5,921 bases of DNA from Bacteroidota bacterium (lineage in GTDB: Bacteria; Bacteroidota; Bacteroidia; Bacteroidales; Cfx3-03), in assembly GCA_030706265.1 (NCBI GenBank), contig JAUZOX010000187.1:1-5921 (forward strand), given 5' to 3'. The notes under the pieces were generated by a model. The model made no database searches. It had not been told where the DNA came from and worked only from the letters and a program-made list of their open reading frames with translations. Both the position numbers and the translations under genes were made by a program. This document shows, in pieces, positions 1-5,921 of the stretch (position 1 is the first letter of the stretch; each line of letters opens with the position of its first letter).

Positions 1-39
1 CTACAGAAAAGGGAAAAATAACCATATCCCTTCCTGTAG
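1..39 (-). terminator. Candidate intrinsic terminator or leader hairpin after the esterase gene
   Basis: CTACAG (1-6) pairs with CTGTAG (34-39), and AAGGGA (9-14) pairs with TCCCTT (27-32). This makes a 12-bp stem interrupted by a small internal loop (two bases against one) with a 12-base apical loop. On the coding strand it begins 19 nt after the esterase stop codon, a usual place for a terminator. The window ends exactly at the stem base, so a downstream U-tract cannot be seen and the call stays tentative. An alternative is a hairpin in the leader of an unseen downstream gene. Confidence 0.4.
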
Positions 40-58
40 GTGAATTTTCACATCCGTT

Positions 59-850
59 TTATTTATTCAAAAGATATTTATTTACAGGACAATCATTTAT
101 GGCTCTCAGTCCTTCTGCAACTGATGCAGCATTGATTTTTGCGCCTTCAACGTTAGTATGGGTATGATCGCCGGGGAACAATTTTTTTGTTTCATCTGGG
201 CCCAACTTGTCATATTTATCTGCAGTGATATTATTTAAGTCGACAAAAAAAGCACCGGTTTGAGCTGCTACTTCTGCAGACCATTTTCCGTAGTCATTGG
301 TAGCCCTTAACACTTTGCCATCCCTGAATTCATTCCTTGGGATCATGGATGCTATGAAAGGAATTGCCCCTTTGGCTTTGGCTTCGTTTACGAATTTGCG
401 AAGATACCAGCCATAGGTATGTACCGTTTCGATTTTTCCATCTTTCCATGTTAGATCCTTTGTCTCTTCCCCGGTTCCCCTGAGTACACCGCGTCTTCCA
501 TTTCTGCTGGTATCCGGAGCACTTCCTTCGTTGTGTCCAAAGACAATAAGCACAAAATCTCCGGGTTTTAACATTGACAACACTTTATCCCATCTTCCTT
601 CACTCAAGAAGGTACGGGTACTGCGACCAGCCATGGCCTGATTCGAGATCGTGATTTGGGTCGTATCGAACTGTTCGCTGAATACTTCTCCCCAGCCACA
701 CATTGGTCTGCTGGGATTCCTTGTGGTAGAATCACCGACAAGATAAAAGACGGGTTTTGGAGGAGCCATGAATGCGGCAGCCACTATGAGAGCGATGATT
801 AGAACAGGTAATAGGAACCTGATGCCTGACTTGGTTTTCATAATTTTCAT
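59..850 (-). CDS. Rhamnogalacturonan acetylesterase, SGNH hydrolase, carbohydrate esterase family 12
   Basis: This enzyme hydrolyses acetyl esters on the galacturonate of the RG-I backbone, which otherwise hinder lyase attack. The SGNH blocks are all present in 263 residues: GDST with catalytic Ser41 (block I), the Gly of MAGRSTRTF at 75 (block II), GHNE at 105-108 with Asn107 (block III), and DHTH at 228-231 with Asp228 and His231 completing the triad (block V). The GVLRGTGEE insert (121-129) and the following VHTYGWYLRKF (143-153) are typical of Bacteroidota CE12 proteins. Residues 12-28 are strongly hydrophobic and are followed by APPKP and then directly by the first beta-strand (VFYLVGDST). 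This may be a cleaved signal peptide or an uncleaved membrane anchor; there is no lipobox. A second in-frame ATG at 841 would shorten the protein by three residues; the first is preferred but not proven. Block III has Glu where fungal RGAE and many homologues have Asp (GHND). The 14-nt gap after the GH2 stop supports co-transcription. Confidence 0.94.
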   Translation of the reverse strand: MKIMKTKSGIRFLLPVLIIALIVAAAFMAPPKPVFYLVGDSTTRNPSRPMCGWGEVFSEQFDTTQITISNQAMAGRSTRTFLSEGRWDKVLSMLKPGDFVLIVFGHNEGSAPDTSRNGRRGVLRGTGEETKDLTWKDGKIETVHTYGWYLRKFVNEAKAKGAIPFIASMIPRNEFRDGKVLRATNDYGKWSAEVAAQTGAFFVDLNNITADKYDKLGPDETKKLFPGDHTHTNVEGAKINAASVAEGLRAINDCPVNKYLLNK

Positions 851-864
851 TTTTCAAATATTTT

Positions 865-3213
865 TTACTGATTTATCTCAATATTTACTGAACCGGATTG
901 AATTTCGGGTGAACTTGCTGTAACAGTGATTTTTCCCGTTGAAGATTTGGCTTTAATAATCGCAATACATTGTCCGTGTAAGGTATGACGTTCTGTTGCC
1001 TGATAAGCTTCATGACTTGTAACACTGCCGTTATCAACAGCTGCTATCGTGCCTTCATCCGAAACCTTAAATGAAATTGATTTATCCACATTCGGACAAG
1101 TGATGCCATTTGCATCTACAACCCGGGCGGTTACATAAGACACATCATCCCAATCGTTGGCAATCTTTGGTTTATCAGAGGATAAAATGATTTTGACCGG
1201 ATCACCCGCCGTTACTTGTTCTTCTGTCGCAACTTCCTTTCCTTTATTCTTTCCTACTGCCTTCAACGATCCCTTTTCAAAGGTAACAGACCATGCCCTT
1301 GGTGAATCATCGGCCGGTTTTGGTTTTGCTCCAAGCGACTTCCCATTTAAGAAAAGCTCGACTACATCGCAGTTACTGTAAACCTGAACCCGGGCGTCGT
1401 CGTATGTACCAAAATCAGCAGGAGTCCAATTGGCAACTAACTCACCCATGCCTGCATTATCATCATTCCGGACGATGTGTACCACTGGTTTATCGGCCCA
1501 CCAGCTTTGACGTTGCAAACCCAGTATATTCCAGGTACCTGTCCGGTCGAACAATCCTTTGTTAAATGATATTTTGGGCCAGAATGCTTCACCTAAATAA
1601 TCGAAGCCGGTCCAAAGAAACTGACCCGCAATAAATGGATTGTCACGCAATGCCAGCCACGCTTTTTGATCATGGCCGTTTTCGGTACCAATTGTAATCA
1701 TGTTTGGTTTAAGATTGTGGATATCGACCAACTCATTCTCACGATAGTTTTGTCCGACTACATCCATTTTTTCAATGAAACCGTTTGAGTAAACTTTTGA
1801 AACATTGGGACGGAACAAAGCCATGGTTACCGGACGAGTGGGATCCAACTGATGAATCAGATCCTGCTGATCTTTGTATTTTTTAAAACCGGTTGAATCG
1901 TTCAGATTGTCGTGTATCTCGTTCCCTACGCTATAAATAATGATTGAGGGATGGTTGCGGTCGCGAAGTACCATATCCCGTGTATCCTTATCCCACCATT
2001 GGGTAAAATAAAGATTGTATCCCTTTTCACCTCCGGGCTTAGGAGCTGTCCAGGTGTCAAATGTTTCATCCATGACCAGGAGACCCAACCGGTCACACAG
2101 ATCCAGAAATTCAGGAGCAACAGGATTGTGGGAAGTACGGATTGCATTGACGCCAGCTTCCTTTAAAAGTTCCAGACGACGTTCCCATACCCGCGTTGGA
2201 ACTGCCGAACCAACAGCCCCCCCATCATGATGCAGGCAGACGCCCTTGATCTTGATGTTTCTGGCATTTAGCCAGTAGCCTGTAGCTGCATCGAATTTGC
2301 TATTGCGAATGCCAAATGTGGTAGATTGGTCATCGATCCTGATTTTACCTGATTTGATATAAGTTACCGCTTTATACAAATTGGGCTGATCAAGATTCCA
2401 AAGCTTTGGGTTTACGACTTCCAATGATTGATTAATGGTAACAGATTTCCCGGCAGAAACCGTTTGTTTAGATTCTATTGTTTTTATGACATTTCCTGTA
2501 GGATCCAATATATTGGTTTCCAGTATAAAGGGATTGTTTAAAGATGATTCATTGTCAATAGTAGCCTGAAGATTAATGGTTGCCTTTTTATCACTTACCT
2601 GTGAGGTGGTAACGTATATGCCCCATTGTTTAAAATGAACGGGATTTGCAATAATCATTCTCACATGACGATAGATGCCTGCACCTGTGTAATATCTGGA
2701 AGCAGGTTGGATTGAATTATCAGCCCGTACTGCCAGGATATTGGTTTCACCCTTGCCTGTATTTAAATGACCCGTAAGGTCATAGCTGAAACTGCTGTAT
2801 CCATAATGACGTTTACCCAGGTGAAAGCCATTGATCCAAACATCGCTGTTAGCCATTACCCCATCAAACTCTATAAAAATATTTTTCTTTACATCTGCCT
2901 CTTTTACCGTAAAACTCTTACGGTACCAGCCAATGCCTGCCGGTAAATATCCGCCACCACTTTTGGTCGGATTAGCTTGATCGTATGGACCTTCAATGCT
3001 CCAGTCATGTGGTACATTGAGTTTCCGCCATTTGGAGTCATCAAAAGAAGGGCTCTCAGCACCCCTGGCATCTTCTTTCAAAAAGCGCCAGTCATTGTCA
3101 AAGTTCAAAATATTCCGGGGCTTTTCTATTGAGTTTTGAGCCTGGAGCGAGAGGGTCAAAAACATCAAAAATGTACACAAAAAGTACACCATACCTGATT
3201 TTAGCTTGTCCAT
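865..3213 (-). CDS. Exported glycoside hydrolase family 2, beta-galactosidase type, with C-terminal Ig-like domains
   Basis: The protein is 782 residues. Residues 1-25 are a Sec signal peptide (hydrophobic core about 9-23, likely cut after LQA). Cys13 sits inside the core and does not make a credible lipobox. The sugar-binding jelly-roll domain spans about 36-190 (VPHDW at 67, GIGWYRKSF at 93, VWINGFHLG at 125, SRYYTGAGIYRHV at 172). An Ig-like domain follows to about 302, then the TIM barrel from about 305 (GVCLHHDGG at 324, NAIRTSHNP at 356, MDETFD at 381). Glu432 in SVGNE is the expected acid/base. Glu511 in IGTENGH is the expected nucleophile, followed by GQFLWTGFDYLGE (530-542). A DUF4982-like segment (about 603-660) and a GH2 C-terminal beta-sandwich (about 672-782) complete it, an architecture common in Bacteroidota. 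Removal of terminal beta-linked galactose from RG-I side chains is inferred from family and context; GH2 also includes other specificities, so the exact substrate is uncertain. The ATG at 3213 follows an A-rich leader with AAGAAG just upstream. Its stop lies 14 nt before the esterase start. Confidence 0.95.
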   Translation of the reverse strand: MDKLKSGMVYFLCTFLMFLTLSLQAQNSIEKPRNILNFDNDWRFLKEDARGAESPSFDDSKWRKLNVPHDWSIEGPYDQANPTKSGGGYLPAGIGWYRKSFTVKEADVKKNIFIEFDGVMANSDVWINGFHLGKRHYGYSSFSYDLTGHLNTGKGETNILAVRADNSIQPASRYYTGAGIYRHVRMIIANPVHFKQWGIYVTTSQVSDKKATINLQATIDNESSLNNPFILETNILDPTGNVIKTIESKQTVSAGKSVTINQSLEVVNPKLWNLDQPNLYKAVTYIKSGKIRIDDQSTTFGIRNSKFDAATGYWLNARNIKIKGVCLHHDGGAVGSAVPTRVWERRLELLKEAGVNAIRTSHNPVAPEFLDLCDRLGLLVMDETFDTWTAPKPGGEKGYNLYFTQWWDKDTRDMVLRDRNHPSIIIYSVGNEIHDNLNDSTGFKKYKDQQDLIHQLDPTRPVTMALFRPNVSKVYSNGFIEKMDVVGQNYRENELVDIHNLKPNMITIGTENGHDQKAWLALRDNPFIAGQFLWTGFDYLGEAFWPKISFNKGLFDRTGTWNILGLQRQSWWADKPVVHIVRNDDNAGMGELVANWTPADFGTYDDARVQVYSNCDVVELFLNGKSLGAKPKPADDSPRAWSVTFEKGSLKAVGKNKGKEVATEEQVTAGDPVKIILSSDKPKIANDWDDVSYVTARVVDANGITCPNVDKSISFKVSDEGTIAAVDNGSVTSHEAYQATERHTLHGQCIAIIKAKSSTGKITVTASSPEIQSGSVNIEINQ

Positions 3214-3222
3214 GTTTCTTCT

Positions 3223-3244
3223 TTTTAGTTTTTTAGTTCTTTAG
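3223..3244. repeat. Tandem 8-bp duplication with partial third copy in the GH2 leader
   Basis: TTTTAGTT occurs twice in tandem (3223-3230, 3231-3238), followed by CTTTAG as a degenerate partial third copy. On the coding strand this reads as AACTAAAA repeats ending 9 nt before the GH2 ATG, followed by AGAAGAAAC. The A-rich stretch probably serves as the ribosome-loading region for the GH2 gene; a binding site for a regulator is possible but unsupported. Confidence 0.6.
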
Positions 3245-3293
3245 ATTAATATGTAGTTTTCAAACGCATAGAGTTCTTGTAACCTTTTTTCCC

Positions 3294-5174
3294 TTATTTA
3301 TTTTTGATCAGAACGATATTGGGCTTTGGAGCCTTTTCCATACCGGTTCCAAGGAAAAAGCCGGTATGAGGAGGTTGATTATATGCAACATTTTGAGTTG
3401 CAACACCCAATCTATACTGAGGGTCATGCATTAAAGTATACAGCCGATGATTGGTTGGAATTGTGGTAGTATATATCCGCAGATTCTTATTATCAGCAGT
3501 CCTAAAGATGACTTCTTCACGCCAGTCGCCAAATAAATCGGCACTCAATGCGGGTGTCGATTTTGAACCATTATTGGATAAACAACCTTCGGCCGTGAAT
3601 ATCCTGCCAACTTTGTATTTATCGATATGATTGCCATCGAGTAACTCCCGGCTTAAATCGCCATCCCACCAAATCAGGAAATTAGTTGATGGAGGATTAT
3701 CCCCAATTCTTTCACCCTTCATGTTTAATAATCCGTTTGAACCGGAATACCACATTTCGGCGCCCGGGTTTGTAGGATCAATATCTTCGGCAACACCACG
3801 CCCAACATCTTTGTTCATCGATCCCTTATACAACACCTCTCCCGTTGCTGCATCATACACCGTAGCTCCGGGCCCGGTTGTATTATCTTCTATTTCGTGG
3901 ATTCCAAAAACCTGTAATCCCGGACGACCGGGAATCAGTTTACCAACATGTATTGCGTCACCATGACGAAAGCCGGTGGAGAACAAACCTTTGCCATCAT
4001 GGTCAACCACCATTGAGCCATAAATAATTTCATCCTTGCCATCATGGTCAACATCAGCTACGCACAAATTATGATTTCCCTGACCGGAAAAAGGACTTTC
4101 GCCATTCTTGCTATCAAAGACCCATCTTGAAGTAAGTTTTCCATTTCTCCAGTCCCACGCCGCCAAAACAGTTCTGCCATAATATCCACGACACATGACG
4201 ACACAGGGATGAATGCCATCCAGATAGGCAACACAGGCAAGAAAACGATCTACCCGGTTTCCCGTACTATCGCTTCCGCCGTTCCCTCCATGACCATTCC
4301 ATCCATTGAGAGGATAACGGTTCGGAATATAATTTGTCGTTGCAAGGGCCTCACCTGTTCTGCCGCTAAAGATGGTAAAATATTCAGGACCATCCAATAC
4401 CTTGCCATATAATGAGCCACTGTTTCTGTTCAGGTTACGATAGTCTTTGGTTGAGTCACCAATGACTTTCCCTTTTCCATCAATTGTACCATCAGCGGTC
4501 TTGCAGGCAAATTCAGCAATACCGTCACCGTCCAGATCGTAAACCATAAATTGAGTATAATGGGCTCCTTCGCGAATATTCCTCCCCAGACTAATCTGCC
4601 ACAAGAAGGTTCCGTCCATTTTGTAAGCCTGGAATATGGGGATGCCCGAAATTCCTGGTGAAGGAGTATCAATACTACGTCCCGTCATATGAACGATCAA
4701 TTCGTATTCACCATCACCATCCAGGTCTCCGACAGAGACATCGTTTGGCGTATATCCGGGAGGAGTTCTCAAAGGAATATTGAGATACTGCTGCGCAGGT
4801 GAATTGGCTTTAATGGTATAGGCTTTACTTTTTTCCTGTTCAACTCCTTTTAAAACTGCTCTGACAAAATATGAATTATCAACCCCGAAATTCAACTTTC
4901 CATCTTCAAAATTGGTACTTTCTTTTATCAGAGTCTTATTGAGTTTTATTGGCTTTTCATTTCCACTCTGGCGATAGATGTTGAAAGCGATCTCATCAGG
5001 CTCTGTTCCGAGCATTCGCCATCCTACATAAACCGAATCATTGGCTTTTCGAATGGCAATCACTCCACGGTCCAGGTTCTCCATTTGCCGTTGCGCTCTT
5101 GCCTGTAATCCGGACAGAAGCATAATAATAATGAGAGCCTGATAAATGCTGATTTTGTGTACTAATTTTATCAT
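3294..5174 (-). CDS. Rhamnogalacturonan lyase, polysaccharide lyase family 11 (PL11)
   Basis: This enzyme cleaves the RG-I backbone between rhamnose and galacturonate by beta-elimination, giving unsaturated oligosaccharides. The ATG at 5174 gives 626 residues, close to Bacillus YesW. An in-frame TTG two codons upstream (5180) is a poorer start. Residues 1-27 form a Sec signal peptide (basic start, hydrophobic core about 10-22, likely cut after ARA) with no lipobox Cys, so a periplasmic location is inferred. The mature protein begins with the PL11 signature RQMENLDRG, followed by a beta-sandwich domain to about residue 125 and then the beta-propeller. The propeller carries acidic Ca-binding-type loops: DLDGDG at 150 and 213, and DVDHDG at 374. 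Other conserved blocks are NIREGAHYTQF (199-209), CKTADGTIDG (224-233), GNRVDRFLA (305-313), RGYYGRTVLAAWDW (329-342), GQGNHN (364-369), LFGDWREEV (547-555) and PTNHRLYTLMHDPQYR (573-588). At 161-176 it has HMTGRSIDTPSPG in place of the WDPSNSKDN-type stretch I recall from YesW, and resembles the Bacteroidota branch. Endo versus exo action cannot be told from sequence alone. Confidence 0.97.
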   Translation of the reverse strand: MIKLVHKISIYQALIIIMLLSGLQARAQRQMENLDRGVIAIRKANDSVYVGWRMLGTEPDEIAFNIYRQSGNEKPIKLNKTLIKESTNFEDGKLNFGVDNSYFVRAVLKGVEQEKSKAYTIKANSPAQQYLNIPLRTPPGYTPNDVSVGDLDGDGEYELIVHMTGRSIDTPSPGISGIPIFQAYKMDGTFLWQISLGRNIREGAHYTQFMVYDLDGDGIAEFACKTADGTIDGKGKVIGDSTKDYRNLNRNSGSLYGKVLDGPEYFTIFSGRTGEALATTNYIPNRYPLNGWNGHGGNGGSDSTGNRVDRFLACVAYLDGIHPCVVMCRGYYGRTVLAAWDWRNGKLTSRWVFDSKNGESPFSGQGNHNLCVADVDHDGKDEIIYGSMVVDHDGKGLFSTGFRHGDAIHVGKLIPGRPGLQVFGIHEIEDNTTGPGATVYDAATGEVLYKGSMNKDVGRGVAEDIDPTNPGAEMWYSGSNGLLNMKGERIGDNPPSTNFLIWWDGDLSRELLDGNHIDKYKVGRIFTAEGCLSNNGSKSTPALSADLFGDWREEVIFRTADNKNLRIYTTTIPTNHRLYTLMHDPQYRLGVATQNVAYNQPPHTGFFLGTGMEKAPKPNIVLIKNK

Positions 5175-5191
5175 AATCAAATTTTGTTAGT

Positions 5192-5207
5192 GGTTTTATG
5201 GTTTTAT
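5192..5207. repeat. Tandem 8-bp duplication in the lyase leader
   Basis: GGTTTTAT occurs twice head to tail (5192-5199 and 5200-5207), read as ATAAAACC twice on the coding strand, ending 17 nt before the lyase ATG. The duplication is exact. It lies in the short AT-rich gap between the GH43-like gene and the lyase, which has no Shine-Dalgarno sequence. It may be a chance feature of AT-rich DNA or part of an A-rich, unstructured translation leader of the kind Bacteroidota use. Confidence 0.6.
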
Positions 5208-5231
5208 CCAGCTTTTAAGAATGTACAGAAA

Positions 5232-5921
5232 TTAATGCTTTAACTTTAGATAGACCGGCTTATCCCTATCACAGGTAATGAATCCGTTTTCATAGCCCAA
5301 TTCTGCAATCTGAATAACACTTCGACGCGTATCCGGAATGACACCTGTCTCAGAATTTCCTTTTGCCCTACCGGGATGAACAAAATAGACGATAAACGCC
5401 CTATCACCACTGACGACAATATCAGCATGATTGCCCATTGTTCCGTCTTCAGGTCCGGTACCCGGCTTTTCGAGAATCCTTTCAGGCTGCCGGGTCCAAT
5501 TGAGTAGATCATTTGAATAATAGACTCCAAATCCGGCCCAGTTGTCAACAATCATCCAGTATTTGTCTTTCCATTTAAATACGTTAGGGCCCTCCCCACT
5601 TCTGTCACCAATTGCTTTTCCTTTATCCTGCCAATTATACAGATCAGGACTATCCGCATAATAAATAGATTTTTTGTCCTTTTCATTATTATACCACATT
5701 CTCCAGTTGCCATCAGGAAGTTGGAAAACACAGGCATCAATTACTTTTTCATTTGCAAGTTTCAATGTTGACTCATATTTCCAGTTTAGTAAGTCTTTAC
5801 TGGTCAGATGCACTATTACTCTGGGGTGATTCCAGTCAGCAAAGATTCCGGGAACATAAGTAAGGTACATGTGATAAAGTCCTTTATTTTCAATTACTTC
5901 AGGAGCCCAAAAAGTATAACC
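5232..5921 (-). CDS. GH43-like five-bladed beta-propeller glycoside hydrolase, 5'-truncated by window edge
   Basis: The reading frame is open to the window edge: upstream of the first in-frame ATG (5868-5870) it continues for 17 codons encoding GYTFWAPEVIENKGLYH, so that ATG is internal and the true start lies outside. The visible part is 229 residues plus a TAA stop. The WAPEV segment (residues 5-9 of the fragment) is a hallmark of the GH43 / arabinanase-like propeller. Asp62 in VIDACVF fits the pKa-modulating Asp, and Glu110 in SGEGPNVF fits the general acid; the catalytic-base Asp would lie in the missing N-terminus. His165 in GNHADIVV resembles the conserved central histidine of these propellers. 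Repeated blade motifs of the type YYADSPDLYNW and YYSNDLLNW are also seen. GH43 enzymes typically remove arabinose, xylose or galactose residues; here an RG-I side-chain role is inferred only from the neighbours. No export signal can be assessed. The GH43 subfamily and substrate are not assigned, and a related clan member is possible. The stop lies 57 nt before the lyase ATG. Confidence 0.85.
   Translation of the reverse strand, partial: GYTFWAPEVIENKGLYHMYLTYVPGIFADWNHPRVIVHLTSKDLLNWKYESTLKLANEKVIDACVFQLPDGNWRMWYNNEKDKKSIYYADSPDLYNWQDKGKAIGDRSGEGPNVFKWKDKYWMIVDNWAGFGVYYSNDLLNWTRQPERILEKPGTGPEDGTMGNHADIVVSGDRAFIVYFVHPGRAKGNSETGVIPDTRRSVIQIAELGYENGFITCDRDKPVYLKLKH

Larger units (their letters stand above)
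59..5921 (-). other. Probable co-transcribed rhamnogalacturonan-I degradation cluster (part of a PUL)
   Basis: Four adjacent genes share one strand with gaps of 57, 80 and 14 nt, and no convincing hairpin-plus-U-tract terminator or Bacteroidota-type promoter (TTTG with TAnnTTTG) was found in the gaps. Their families (GH43-like, PL11, GH2, CE12) are those found together in characterised RG-I loci of Bacteroides. Lyase and esterase act on the backbone, while the two glycosidases act on side chains or released oligosaccharides. The cluster extends beyond 5921 because the GH43-like gene is incomplete. No SusC/SusD pair, sensor-regulator or transporter is seen here. Confidence 0.8.

Noticed and set aside
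40..51. Small inverted repeat GTGAA-TT-TTCAC between the esterase stop and the larger hairpin.
   Set aside because: Arms of five bases around a two-base centre are too short to support an operator or a stable stem on their own.
3..166. Plus-strand open frame running from the window edge (TEKGKITISLPVGEF...) to a TGA at 164-166, suggesting a convergent gene end.
   Set aside because: It would overlap the well-supported esterase by over 100 bases, and I recognise no family in it. Chance open frame is simpler.
1157..1565. Two overlapping plus-strand frames (74 and 90 codons) antisense to the GH2 gene.
   Set aside because: They mirror conserved GH2 codons and have no independent support.
3245..3293. 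Possible internal promoter between lyase and GH2 genes (TATGCGTTTG and nearby TTTG on the coding strand).
   Set aside because: The spacing does not match the Bacteroidota TTTG / TAnnTTTG pattern, and no second element is found at the right distance.
3631..3966. 111-codon plus-strand open frame inside the lyase gene.
   Set aside because: It is fully antisense to conserved PL11 coding sequence, its protein is low in recognisable motifs, and it has no gene context.
5178..5180. TTG start two codons upstream of the lyase ATG.
   Set aside because: The ATG at 5174 is the stronger start codon and already gives a complete signal peptide; nothing favours the TTG.
5246..5740. Alternative minus-strand frames of 101 and 62 codons within the GH43-like gene.
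   Set aside because: They are off-frame shadows; the main frame carries all recognisable motifs and continues past the window edge.

Overview
The window looks like part of a Bacteroidota chromosome. It holds a tight, single-strand run of exported carbohydrate-active enzymes. Intergenic DNA is AT-rich, the start codons have A-rich leaders and mostly lack a Shine-Dalgarno sequence, and the enzyme set is typical of Bacteroidota polysaccharide-utilisation loci. No rRNA, tRNA or marker gene is present, so the genus cannot be fixed.

All genes lie on the minus strand, so the reading order is from high to low coordinates. (1) 5921-5232: the C-terminal part of a GH43-like five-bladed beta-propeller glycosidase, cut off by the window edge. 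(2) 5174-3294: a complete rhamnogalacturonan lyase of family PL11. (3) 3213-865: a complete GH2 beta-galactosidase-type enzyme with additional C-terminal beta-sandwich domains. (4) 850-59: a complete SGNH-type rhamnogalacturonan acetylesterase (CE12). The gaps are 57, 80 and 14 nt with no convincing terminator or promoter in them, so the genes are probably co-transcribed. The last 58 bases hold a two-segment inverted repeat that could be the operon terminator, or a hairpin ahead of an unseen next gene.

Taken together, the genes fit breakdown of rhamnogalacturonan I (RG-I), the branched region of pectin. The esterase removes acetyl groups from the galacturonate of the backbone, PL11 cleaves the rhamnose-galacturonate backbone by beta-elimination, and GH2 and the GH43-like enzyme are placed to trim galactose and possibly arabinose side chains. 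The three enzymes with visible N-termini have Sec signal sequences without a lipobox cysteine, which suggests periplasmic work. The SusC/SusD importer, surface lipoprotein enzymes and regulator expected for such a locus are not in this window.

The functional system is a recognisable variant of known RG-I loci. I found no evidence of a wholly new biological system. The points most worth checking are the hairpin at 1-39, the tandem 8-mer duplications in two leaders, and the GHNE variant of the esterase's third conserved block.
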